Positions 1 to 6,822 of a stretch of 8,027 nt of DNA are shown piece by piece (positions within the stretch are counted from its first letter, which is position 1; every line of letters begins with the position of its first letter). The stretch spans positions 1 to 8,027 of the forward strand of contig JAAETV010000179.1 of NCBI GenBank assembly GCA_024227975.1, in the 5' to 3' direction. The notes beneath the pieces were generated by a model. It did no database searches. It saw only the letters and a program-made list of their open reading frames with translations, and had not been told where the DNA came from. The stretch comes from Actinomycetes bacterium (GTDB lineage Bacteria > Actinomycetota > Acidimicrobiia > Acidimicrobiales > SZUA-35). A program made the position numbers and the translations under genes.

Positions 1-6
1 GAGGAG
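1..6 (+). promoter_or_regulatory. Ribosome binding site of the GST-fold gene
   Basis: The window opens with GAGGAG, a strong Shine-Dalgarno core, six bases before the ATG at 13. A TAG lies immediately before that ATG in the same frame (10-12), so the coding frame cannot extend further upstream. The site therefore decides the start. Any promoter lies outside the window, and the gene could be a downstream member of an operon beginning to the left. Confidence 0.7.
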
Positions 7-12
7 CATTAG

Positions 13-1248
13 ATGGGACCTGGAACAACGACCACGGGCACAGCGGCATCTGGCTACACCCTCTACGGCGCACCGGTGTCGCTCTACACCGGCAAGGCTC
101 GCTCCTATCTACGAAAGCAGGGCATCGATTTCGTCGAGTTGGCGCCCGGGAGCGACCGCTACCTGAACCACATCGTGCCGACCGTCGGTCGATGGATCAT
201 CCCCTGTCTCGAAACACCGGACGGCACCATCATCCAGGATGGTGCCGACATCATCGACCACTTCGAAAAGGGCGAAGGTCGGCCCCTTCGCCGCTATCCG
301 GCTTACCCCGAAACCCCAGTATTGCTGGCCATTGGTCACCTATTCGAGTTGTTCGGCGGCGAGGGGTTGCTGCGGCCGGCAATGCACTATCGGTGGAACT
401 TCGATGATGAGAACCTCGCCTTCATCCAGTCAGAGTTCGCCCTCAACTTCCCAACCCGCCTCTCCGATGACGAGGCGGCAGCCGTCTTCGCCAAGGCCAG
501 TGGCCGCATGCGCTCAGCAGGAGTCAACTTCGGCGTCACACCGGAGACCGCACCCCTTATCGAAGCTGCGTTTCATGAGTGGCTCGACCTGTTCAGTGCG
601 CATCTGGCCGACTACCCATACTTGCTCGGCGGGTACCCCACCATTGGCGACTTCGGCTTGATCGCGTCGATGTGGGCTCACCTGTTCCGGGATCCGGCGC
701 CCCAGTCGCTGATCAAGCGCCATGCGCCGGGGGTCGGACGCTGGGTCGAGCGGATGACCACCAGCGAGCCGTACCTCCATGAATACGCCAGCTCCGGCGC
801 TGAAGGCCCAGAAGGTCTGATTGCCGACGACACGATCCCCGAGTCGCTGCTGGCGATGATGCGCTTCGTTGCCGATGAGTACCTGCCCGAGATCTCGGCC
901 CACGTCGAGAGGGCGAACGAGTGGCTGTCGGAGCATCCCAGCCTGGTCGCCGGAACCAATGGTCACGAAGATCCGGCCATACGTGGGCTGACAGGAGGTA
1001 GCGGCTTGGACGGTAGTGGTACGGCAGCCTTTCGCTGGCGGGGGATCGACATCGCCACGGTCGTCATGCCCTACCGGTTCTGGCTGCTCCAGCACCTGCA
1101 CGATGATCTCGCTAGCGCTGCTGCTGATGATCAGACACGGGTACGTGAGGTGTTCACATCGGCTGGCCTCGAGCCTCTGCTCGATCTGCGCACATCACGC
1201 CGGGTTGAGCGAGTCAACCATCTCGAGGTGTGGGGCCCTGTGATCTGA
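13..1248 (+). CDS. Glutathione S-transferase-fold protein with long C-terminal extension
   Basis: This is a 411-residue soluble protein with no signal peptide or membrane segment. After a Gly/Thr-rich leader of about 14 residues, residues 15-88 look like a thioredoxin-fold GST N-terminal domain: YTLYGAPVSLYTGKAR at the start, the cis-proline in WIIPCLE (Pro64), then QDGADIIDHFE (75-85) where GSTs usually bind the gamma-glutamyl group through Glu/Gln-Ser. Here Ser is replaced by Asp76. Residues of about 180-255 resemble the all-alpha GST C-terminal domain, with YLLGGYPTIGDFGLIASMWAH carrying the N-capping Asp213. Classical GSTs end near 200-230 residues; this one continues about 155 residues further with FRWRGIDIATVVMPYRFWLLQHL, which I cannot assign. 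The likely role is thiol conjugation, reduction or isomerisation, substrate unknown. The start is fixed by a strong Shine-Dalgarno and an in-frame stop just upstream. It converges on the amidotransferase gene after 54 bp, in which I see no convincing terminator. Confidence 0.85.
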   Translation: MGPGTTTTGTAASGYTLYGAPVSLYTGKARSYLRKQGIDFVELAPGSDRYLNHIVPTVGRWIIPCLETPDGTIIQDGADIIDHFEKGEGRPLRRYPAYPETPVLLAIGHLFELFGGEGLLRPAMHYRWNFDDENLAFIQSEFALNFPTRLSDDEAAAVFAKASGRMRSAGVNFGVTPETAPLIEAAFHEWLDLFSAHLADYPYLLGGYPTIGDFGLIASMWAHLFRDPAPQSLIKRHAPGVGRWVERMTTSEPYLHEYASSGAEGPEGLIADDTIPESLLAMMRFVADEYLPEISAHVERANEWLSEHPSLVAGTNGHEDPAIRGLTGGSGLDGSGTAAFRWRGIDIATVVMPYRFWLLQHLHDDLASAAADDQTRVREVFTSAGLEPLLDLRTSRRVERVNHLEVWGPVI

Positions 1249-1302
1249 GACGGAGTCTGAGAAAATGTCGGTGGCTTGGTGTAGCGACTCGACGCGTACC
1301 GG

Positions 1303-1998
1303 CTATTGGGCGGAGTCGGGATGCACGTCGGCCCAACTCAGGAAGTTCCGGATCAGCTTCTCACCGGCCGGGAACTCATCGGTGTAGTACTCGGGATGAA
1401 ACTGGGTTCCGAGGATTCTCCGCTCATCATCAACGGCCATCTGGATTCTGCTTATGGGCGATGATGCCAACACCTCGAAGCCGGCAGGTTGCTCGGGCAC
1501 TTCCAGGTGGTGGGCGTGACGAAAGACTGGCTCCGCCCCCAGACTGTCCACGAGCGGATGTTTGCCGCGAATCTCAACAGGGTGATACCCCACCTCCCCT
1601 AGGCGGCCGTCGGAGAATGGCTGCAGCAGAGAGCGGTGTTCTGCATCTACCTCTGAATCGATCGGGGCGATCCGGCCACCAAGAGACTGGGCCAAGAACT
1701 GGAAACCGCCACAGAAACCGAAGATTGGCACCTGGCCCGACCTCACCACATCTCCCAGTGGCTTCAAGCTGGCAGGGTCATACCGTCCAGGATCGGTCCC
1801 ATTGCCACTGATGAAGACGGCCTTCGCATCCAGTTGGTCCATCAGTTGGGGAGTCACGCGGTCATAGCGGACAAGCATGCAGTGCTGGCCCGACAAGTCT
1901 TCGAGGCGGTAGGTAATAGTCGTCCTCGCCGCCAGGAGCTTTGTTCCCCACTTGGATCTGTGGCCTTCCGCGTGTTCGTAGTCGACGAAGACGATCAT
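1303..1998 (-). CDS. Stand-alone class I glutamine amidotransferase-like hydrolase
   Basis: This is a 231-residue cytosolic protein, the usual size of a free-standing class I (triad) glutamine amidotransferase domain. The nucleophile elbow is GFCGGFQ with Cys96, and the rest of the triad is His201 and Glu203 in QFHPEYY. An oxyanion-type loop is visible at FISGNGTD (62-69), and RHAHHLEV (160-167) probably helps bind substrate. Enzymes of this fold hydrolyse glutamine and pass ammonia to a synthetase, or act as gamma-glutamyl hydrolases (peptidase C26/PuuD-like). With no synthetase domain or partner gene here, I cannot choose between these. The N-terminal IVFVDYEH recalls GMP-synthase-type amidotransferases, but a true GuaA would carry a PP-ATPase domain, so guaA is not assigned. 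The ATG at 1998 is supported by AGGA eight bases upstream. The gene is divergent from the amidohydrolase gene and could share its control region. Confidence 0.85.
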   Translation of the reverse strand: MIVFVDYEHAEGHRSKWGTKLLAARTTITYRLEDLSGQHCMLVRYDRVTPQLMDQLDAKAVFISGNGTDPGRYDPASLKPLGDVVRSGQVPIFGFCGGFQFLAQSLGGRIAPIDSEVDAEHRSLLQPFSDGRLGEVGYHPVEIRGKHPLVDSLGAEPVFRHAHHLEVPEQPAGFEVLASSPISRIQMAVDDERRILGTQFHPEYYTDEFPAGEKLIRNFLSWADVHPDSAQ

Positions 1999-2005
1999 GG
2001 AACCG

Positions 2006-2011
2006 ATCCTA
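2006..2011 (-). promoter_or_regulatory. TAGGAT: Shine-Dalgarno or -10 element of the amidotransferase gene
   Basis: Read on the minus strand, TAGGAT lies seven bases before the ATG at 1998. Its AGGA is a good Shine-Dalgarno at ordinary spacing. The same hexamer also fits the TAnnnT -10 pattern at a distance that would start transcription at or one base before the ATG. I see no good -35 hexamer 16-18 bp upstream. The Shine-Dalgarno reading is the simpler one. Both cannot operate in the same transcript. Confidence 0.45.
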
Positions 2012-2082
2012 TGTTTGGTCGGATGCCCGGCACAGTTGGCCGAGCCGGGTGGGTTGGATCTCGCCCCTGACCGGCCCGGGAC

Positions 2083-2088
2083 TATGCT
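2083..2088 (+). promoter_or_regulatory. Candidate -10 element, possibly leaderless, for the amidohydrolase gene
   Basis: TATGCT matches the TAnnnT -10 pattern and ends six bases before the GTG at 2095, the usual distance between a -10 hexamer and the transcription start. No Shine-Dalgarno-like purine run lies just before the GTG. Together these suggest transcription starting at or next to the GTG and a leaderless mRNA, which is common in actinobacteria. No clear -35 is present; TTGGAT at 2054-2059 would leave a 23-bp spacer, too long. Confidence 0.4.
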
Positions 2089-2094
2089 CAGCCC

Positions 2095-3741
2095 GTGGCT
2101 GATATCACCGTGTTCACTGCTCGCCGGGTCAGGACAATGGAGCCGTCAATGCCGACGGCCGAGGCGATCGCGGTCAGGGATGGGCGGATCATCGAGGTCG
2201 GTTCGCTCCAGTCACTGCGGCCCTGGCTTGATCGGTTCGACCATGAGATCGATGACACCTTCGCCGACCATGTGATCATGCCGGGCCTGATCGATCCCCA
2301 TCTCCACCCGTCGATGGCGGCCATCTTGTTGCCGATGCACTTCACCACCGCGGTCGGGTGGACACTGCCCTGGGAGGATGTCGGGGCGGTCCGGACCCGG
2401 GTCGAGCTCCTCGAGCGTCTGGTATCTCTCGACCGGGAGCTCGATCCGGACGAGCCACTCATCGCTTGGGGTCATCACCCGATCTGGCATGGTGACATTG
2501 ACCGCAGTCAGCTCAACGAGATCTCCTCCTCCCGGCCCATCATCGTGTGGCACCGGGGGTACCACTCGTTCATCGTCAACGACGCCTGCTACCGGTGGAT
2601 GGAGTTGGACATGGAGGCGGCCAGCCGCCACCCCCAGGTCGACGTCGATCGGGGGGCGTTCTTCGAGACTGGCCTAGCCTTCGGCTACCGCTACCTCAAC
2701 CACTTCCTCCTCGGCACCGAGCGGTTCCGGGCCGGCCTCGACCGGATGCGACAGCTGATCCACCACGGCGGGCAGACCACGATTGGTGATGCCGCCATTG
2801 GCATGTACGACTTCGATCAGGAGCTAGATCACCTAGCGGCGGTGATGGAGCGGGACGACACCCCGTTCCGGATCCAGTTGCTGCCGGTCGCTTCTGGACC
2901 GGAGGGCGACGAGACGAGTGATGAGCAGATGGTGGAGCGGCTCTTGTCATACCCGGAGCGCAACACCCACCGGCTCCGATTCGGCGACCATGTCAAGATG
3001 TTTGCTGACGGTGGTTTCTTCGCCGAGTTGCTCCAACTCGGATTCCCCGGTCACCTCGACGGCCGTCATGGAGAGTGGATGACCCCACCGGAGCGGTTCG
3101 AGGAGATCGCCCGAGCTTTGTGGAACGCTGGACTCAAGATCCACGTCCACTGCAGTGGCGATCTCGGTGTCGAACTGGTCGTGGCCACGCTGGACAAGCT
3201 GCAGCGAGAGCGGCCTCGTTTCGATCATCGTTTCACCTTCGAGCACCTCGGCATCTCCCAACCCCAACAGATCGAGCGGTTGGCGGCGCTGGGAGCCCAG
3301 GCTTCGGTCCAGGTCTACTATGTCTACGAGTTGTCGAGGGCGTTCGCCGACCACGCCGTCGGCTATGAGCGGGCCTCGCAGATGTCACGGCTCGGCTCGC
3401 TGGAGCGGGCCGGGGTCCGGTTCGCAGTCCACTCCGACTTCACCATGGCCCCAGCCCAACCGCTCAACAATGCCTGGATTGCCACCAACCGCATCAACGA
3501 ATCGGGCGAGGTGATGTGCCCCGACGAGAGGGCGTCCCTCGATGCCGCCATCAGGGCCATAACCATCAATGCTGCCTACATGCTGGGGTTGGAGGGCGAG
3601 GTCGGTTCGCTGCGCTGGGGCAAGAAAGCCGACTTCACGATCCTCGAAGCCGATCCCTATGACGTCGGCGCCGACGGGCTTCGCGATATTCCTATCTGGG
3701 GCACCGTGTTCGAGGGCCAGAAGTTCCCTATCTCTCCGTGA
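2095..3741 (+). CDS. Metal-dependent amidohydrolase, YtcJ-like
   Basis: This 548-residue protein has the size and layout of YtcJ-type members of the amidohydrolase superfamily. It has an N-terminal beta-sandwich strand set (ITVFTARRVRTMEP, then AIAVRDGRIIEVG), a TIM-barrel core, and a C-terminal return to the sandwich with KKADFTILEADPY. Metal-site candidates are His69 and His71 in PGLIDPHLHP, Lys301 in VKMFADGG, His352 in HVHCSGD, His384 in FEHLG and Asp448 in AVHSDF. All are present, so the enzyme looks active. Members hydrolyse C-N or related bonds in amides, cyclic amides or formyl compounds; the substrate cannot be read from sequence. There is no signal peptide, so it is cytosolic. The start is GTG; no in-frame ATG or Shine-Dalgarno fits better, and a possible -10 sits six bases upstream. 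Its TGA overlaps the next gene's GTG, tying its expression to a COG0523 GTPase that may load its metal. Confidence 0.9.
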   Translation: MADITVFTARRVRTMEPSMPTAEAIAVRDGRIIEVGSLQSLRPWLDRFDHEIDDTFADHVIMPGLIDPHLHPSMAAILLPMHFTTAVGWTLPWEDVGAVRTRVELLERLVSLDRELDPDEPLIAWGHHPIWHGDIDRSQLNEISSSRPIIVWHRGYHSFIVNDACYRWMELDMEAASRHPQVDVDRGAFFETGLAFGYRYLNHFLLGTERFRAGLDRMRQLIHHGGQTTIGDAAIGMYDFDQELDHLAAVMERDDTPFRIQLLPVASGPEGDETSDEQMVERLLSYPERNTHRLRFGDHVKMFADGGFFAELLQLGFPGHLDGRHGEWMTPPERFEEIARALWNAGLKIHVHCSGDLGVELVVATLDKLQRERPRFDHRFTFEHLGISQPQQIERLAALGAQASVQVYYVYELSRAFADHAVGYERASQMSRLGSLERAGVRFAVHSDFTMAPAQPLNNAWIATNRINESGEVMCPDERASLDAAIRAITINAAYMLGLEGEVGSLRWGKKADFTILEADPYDVGADGLRDIPIWGTVFEGQKFPISP

Positions 3742-4718
3742 CCAATGATCTGATTCCGGTCACCGTCATCGGCGGCTATCTGGGAGCGGGCAAGACCACC
3801 CTGCTCAACCGCTTGTTGGCCGGCGACCACGGGCGTCGGCTTGCGGTGCTGGTCAATGACTTCGGTCCGGTGAACATCGATGCCGATCTGATCACCGCTC
3901 ACGACGGCGACACGATCAGCCTCAGGAACGGCTGTGTCTGTTGCTCGATCAGCGATGCCCTGGGCGATGCCCTCGACCGGGTGATCGACCTCAACCCCCT
4001 TCCCGACCAGATCGTGATCGAGGCTAGTGGGGTGGCCGATCCGGCCCGGATCGCTCACTACGGCCAGGGCTGGCCTGGCTGTCGACTAGACGCAGTGGTG
4101 GTGCTGGCCGACGTTGAGACGATCCGGGCCCGGGCCCGGGACGAGTTCGTCGGCGAGCTGGTGACCCGGCAGCTGCGGGGCGGGGATCTGGTGGTGGTGA
4201 CCAAGGTCGATCTGGTCGATGGCGAGACCATGGCCCGGGTTGTCGGCTGGGTCGAGGAGGTAGCCGGCAGTGGATCTACGGTGCTGACTGCCAGCGAGGG
4301 CCGTGTAGATCCCCTACTGGTGCTCGACCCAGCGCCGGGGCGCCAGTATCAGCCGGCTCCGATCGGTGAGGCCGAGCCGGGCGATCCGGCCGAGGAGCTG
4401 TTCGAATCGGCACTGATCGAGCTGGACAGCCCGGTGGAGCGTGATCGGATGACGGCTGCCCTCGAACGCTGGCCGGAAGGGGTGGTCCGGGTCAAGGGGA
4501 TCGTGACACTGGCCGAGGACGGAGCACAGCACATGGTGCAGCGAGTCGGTCGTCGCTGGTCGATCGAGCCGGTCGACCAGCCGCCGGAGCGCCACAGCCC
4601 GGACCGGCTCCTGGTCATTGGCCTACAGGGTAGGGTCGATCTAGCCCACCTGACCACCGAGATCGTCCACCTGGTGCCAGAAGACGAGGACCGAGACCAG
4701 AGACCAGAAGGCGGCTAG
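3738..4718 (+). CDS. CobW/COG0523-family GTPase, putative metallochaperone
   Basis: This is a 326-residue cytosolic G3E-class GTPase. Visible motifs in order are Walker A GGYLGAGKTT (12-21), the switch-like NDFGPVNIDADL (40-51), the family's metal-binding CxCC in NGCVCCS (Cys66, Cys68, Cys69), EASGVADP (95-102) and the guanine-recognition TKVD (155-158, the [NT]KxD form). Residues of about 220-310 fit the CobW C-terminal domain (LFESALIELDSP, GVVRVKGIVTL, and a final DLAHLTTEIV). No His-rich stretch is present, unlike several zinc-linked members, and the tail is acidic (EDEDRD). Relatives use GTP hydrolysis to deliver Zn, Co or Fe to client enzymes. The GTG start overlaps the amidohydrolase stop as GTGA, with no Shine-Dalgarno at useful distance, so translation probably depends on the upstream gene. 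That makes the amidohydrolase a natural client candidate, which is inference. No cobalamin genes are nearby, so cobW is not assigned. Confidence 0.9.
   Translation: MTNDLIPVTVIGGYLGAGKTTLLNRLLAGDHGRRLAVLVNDFGPVNIDADLITAHDGDTISLRNGCVCCSISDALGDALDRVIDLNPLPDQIVIEASGVADPARIAHYGQGWPGCRLDAVVVLADVETIRARARDEFVGELVTRQLRGGDLVVVTKVDLVDGETMARVVGWVEEVAGSGSTVLTASEGRVDPLLVLDPAPGRQYQPAPIGEAEPGDPAEELFESALIELDSPVERDRMTAALERWPEGVVRVKGIVTLAEDGAQHMVQRVGRRWSIEPVDQPPERHSPDRLLVIGLQGRVDLAHLTTEIVHLVPEDEDRDQRPEGG
4693..4706. repeat. Two tandem copies of GAGACCA
   Basis: GAGACCA occurs twice in direct tandem inside the last codons of the CobW-family gene. The unit length is not a multiple of three, so a change in copy number would shift the C-terminal tail and move the stop. 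It is short enough to be chance. Confidence 0.35.
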
Positions 4719-6112
4719 GGCATCGGCGTCTCGGCGCTCACCGGTAGACGGATTGTGAACCTACAGCCCTGTCCTGAGGCTGTGACCAGATCGATGGTCC
4801 CGCGGTGGCGGGTCACGATCGATTTGGCAATGCTCAGACCGAGGCCTGATCCTCCGCTGATCCGGGATCGAGAGGTGTCGCCTCGGTAGAAGCGGTCGAA
4901 CACCCGCTCGGCTTCCTCGCTCGAAAGGCCCGGGCCGTCGTCGACGACGGAGATGGTGAGAACCTCGTCCTTGCTGCCAGCTTGTACTTCCACAGCGGCC
5001 TCAGGCCCGTACCGCACGGCGTTGTCGATCAGGCCGGCCACGAGCTGTTGCAGCTTCTGACCGTCGACCGTGGCCATGAGCTCACCGGTGGGGGGCGCAT
5101 CGGCCGTGATGTCACGATCGGGCTGGGCGTTGCAGGCGTCGGCACAGACGTCGCGGATGAGCTCGCCAACGTCGGCCAGACTCAGTTCGAGCGGCTGCTC
5201 TTCGTCGAGTCGAGCAAGACGCAAGAGATCATCAACCAGGCCACCCATACGATCCGACTCAGATCGCATCCGGCGGACGGCGTCATCGAGTTGGCCTGGT
5301 TCCCGGAACCCGCCGGCCGCGTACACTTCGAGATACCCCCGGATCGACGTGAGCGGTGTCCTCAGCTCATGGGAAGCATCCGACACAAACCGACGCAGGC
5401 GGTCCTCGGCTTCGTCTCTCTGATCGAGCATCAGATTGAAGGCTTGAGCTAGGCGACCGGCCTCGGTGGTATCACTCAGCTCGGGGGCTCGCTGCCGTCG
5501 CTCACCGCTGGTAATGGCTTCGGCAGTTTCGGTCATATCGGTGATAGGTCTGAGACCGAGTCGGATGACCCACCAGGCAACTGCCCCCAGGGTCACCGCC
5601 ACGAGCGTCGTCACGACGGTGAAGGCAGCGATCAGCCGGCTGATGGTCTGGTCTACATCGGTCGTCGAGATGGCGAAGGCCACCGTTCCGTTCCCATCGG
5701 GCGCCCGGTCGGCCATGACCCGAAACGTCGTCTTGCCGTCGACCGAATCGACTATGACGAAGGTGCGGCTCGCGGCTGGAGACGAGGCGAACTGTGAGAG
5801 GTCTGGCACGTCGTCGAGTAGTTGGCCTTCGACCAGGACCTCGATCGCACTGTCATCGGTCACGGTGGCGATATAGACATCGGAGATCGGACGTCGGAGG
5901 GGGTCAGGCCCGCCGGGGGCGGCTAGAAGCGGGGCTCCTGGCTGACCGTCTTCGAGCATCGGTGGCCGCTCGAGTGGGGCGATGGCGATCAACCTCTCGT
6001 CCAGCTGGCCGAGGAGCTGATCCCGTTGGCGGGCGACGACGACTATGGCCAGCGCGACCAGGAGCACCAGCACCAGACCGAGACCGGTGGCGACTCGAGC
6101 CTTGAGGGTCAC
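4715..6112 (-). CDS. Membrane sensor histidine kinase (HAMP, HisKA, HATPase)
   Basis: This 465-residue protein has a transmembrane helix at about 8-27, an extracytoplasmic sensor region of about 130 residues (28-161), a second transmembrane helix at about 162-183, a HAMP linker to about 236, then the kinase core. The H-box SHELRTPL carries the phospho-accepting His248. The N-box LIDNAVRYG carries Asn364, G1 is VDDGPGL (390-396), the F-box is FDRFYRGD (405-412) and G2 is GGSGLGLSIAK (420-430). All are intact. The sensor region is Pro-rich near the membrane and then alternates strand-like stretches (DVYIATVTDD, TFRVMADRAPDGNGTVAFAIS), a layout I associate with actinobacterial kinases. The signal is unknown. 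It should phosphorylate the regulator encoded just upstream, whose stop overlaps this GTG start as GTGA. Its own stop shares CTAG with the convergent CobW gene. No transcription terminator is visible there. Confidence 0.95.
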   Translation of the reverse strand: MTLKARVATGLGLVLVLLVALAIVVVARQRDQLLGQLDERLIAIAPLERPPMLEDGQPGAPLLAAPGGPDPLRRPISDVYIATVTDDSAIEVLVEGQLLDDVPDLSQFASSPAASRTFVIVDSVDGKTTFRVMADRAPDGNGTVAFAISTTDVDQTISRLIAAFTVVTTLVAVTLGAVAWWVIRLGLRPITDMTETAEAITSGERRQRAPELSDTTEAGRLAQAFNLMLDQRDEAEDRLRRFVSDASHELRTPLTSIRGYLEVYAAGGFREPGQLDDAVRRMRSESDRMGGLVDDLLRLARLDEEQPLELSLADVGELIRDVCADACNAQPDRDITADAPPTGELMATVDGQKLQQLVAGLIDNAVRYGPEAAVEVQAGSKDEVLTISVVDDGPGLSSEEAERVFDRFYRGDTSRSRISGGSGLGLSIAKSIVTRHRGTIDLVTASGQGCRFTIRLPVSAETPMP

Positions 6113-6822
6113 CGGTCGGCTCGGATACAGAAGCCGACGCCCCGGATGGTGTGGATGAGCTTCGGCTCGCCCCGATCGAGCTTGCGACGGAGATAGCTGA
6201 TGTAGGTGTCGACGTTTGACGAGTCACCGCCGAAGTCATAATCCCAGACCAGGTCGAGTAGTTGGGCTCGGGTCAGTACCCGACCCTTGTTGGCCAGCAA
6301 CACATGGAGGAGCTTGTACTCGGTCGGTGAGAGGTCAATGAGCTGGCCACCTCGGGTTACTCGGTGGGTGTTGTCATTGAGCTCGAGGTCTGCGCATTGG
6401 AGCACCGAGTCGTTCCTCGTGGCCTTGTCGCCCGGCATCAGCCGGAGCTGAACCCTGGCTACCAGCTCAGCAACGGCGAACGGCTTGACCAGGTAGTCGT
6501 CGGCACCTGATGTGAGCCCCTTGACCCGGTCATCGGTAGCGTCGCGGGCGGTGAGGAAGATGATCGGGGTCTGATCGCCTGCGTCGCGCAGCCGCTTCAC
6601 CACGTCGAAGCCATCGAGCCCGGGCATCATCACATCGAGCACGATGAGGCCAGGCCGATGCTGCTCGACAGCAGCCAGGGCCTGCCGACCATCGACTGCC
6701 GTCACGGTGTCCAGTCCCGCCAGTTGCAAGCCTGACTCGACCAGGAACCGGATGTTCTCCTCGTCATCGACCACGAGCACCAGCGGTTCCCGGTCGTCGC
6801 CCGACCCAGGCCCAGCGGTCAT
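6109..6822 (-). CDS. OmpR/PhoB-family response regulator
   Basis: This is a 237-residue DNA-binding regulator of standard length. The receiver domain spans about 13-128: acidic pocket Asp19 and Asp20 in VVDDEE, phospho-accepting Asp63 in VLDVMMPG, Thr91 in FLTARD and Lys113 in LVKPF. The winged-helix effector domain spans about 138-235, with LSPTEYKLLHVLLANKGRV, the recognition-helix region NVDTYISYLRRKLD and the wing IHTIRGVGF. All receiver residues needed for phosphotransfer are present, so it should respond to the kinase encoded directly after it. The ATG overlaps the CotH stop as ATGA, and upstream bases offer only a weak Shine-Dalgarno, so translation is probably coupled to the CotH gene. 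Its targets cannot be read here; autoregulation of the operon, whose promoter lies beyond the window, is a reasonable guess. Confidence 0.95.
   Translation of the reverse strand: MTAGPGSGDDREPLVLVVDDEENIRFLVESGLQLAGLDTVTAVDGRQALAAVEQHRPGLIVLDVMMPGLDGFDVVKRLRDAGDQTPIIFLTARDATDDRVKGLTSGADDYLVKPFAVAELVARVQLRLMPGDKATRNDSVLQCADLELNDNTHRVTRGGQLIDLSPTEYKLLHVLLANKGRVLTRAQLLDLVWDYDFGGDSSNVDTYISYLRRKLDRGEPKLIHTIRGVGFCIRADR

Noticed and set aside
514..1101. 195-residue open frame on the minus strand inside the GST-fold gene
   Set aside because: It lies opposite a well-supported gene, has no recognisable domain or ribosome site, and such antisense frames are expected in high-GC DNA.
1249..1302. Possible terminator hairpin between the convergent genes (AGAC-GGA-GTCT at 1248-1258)
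   Set aside because: The stem is only four base pairs with no U-tract; it would not be a credible intrinsic terminator.
1230..1811. 193-residue plus-strand frame opposite the amidotransferase gene
   Set aside because: It has an Arg/Pro/Ser-rich composition typical of a shadow frame, while the opposite strand carries an intact catalytic triad.
3657..4058. 133-residue minus-strand frame across the amidohydrolase-CobW junction
   Set aside because: Both plus-strand genes have clear family motifs through this stretch; the antisense frame shows none.
4124..4140. CCGGGC-type tandem palindrome as a protein-binding site
   Set aside because: It sits inside the CobW-family gene and simply encodes alternating Arg and Ala with high-GC codons.
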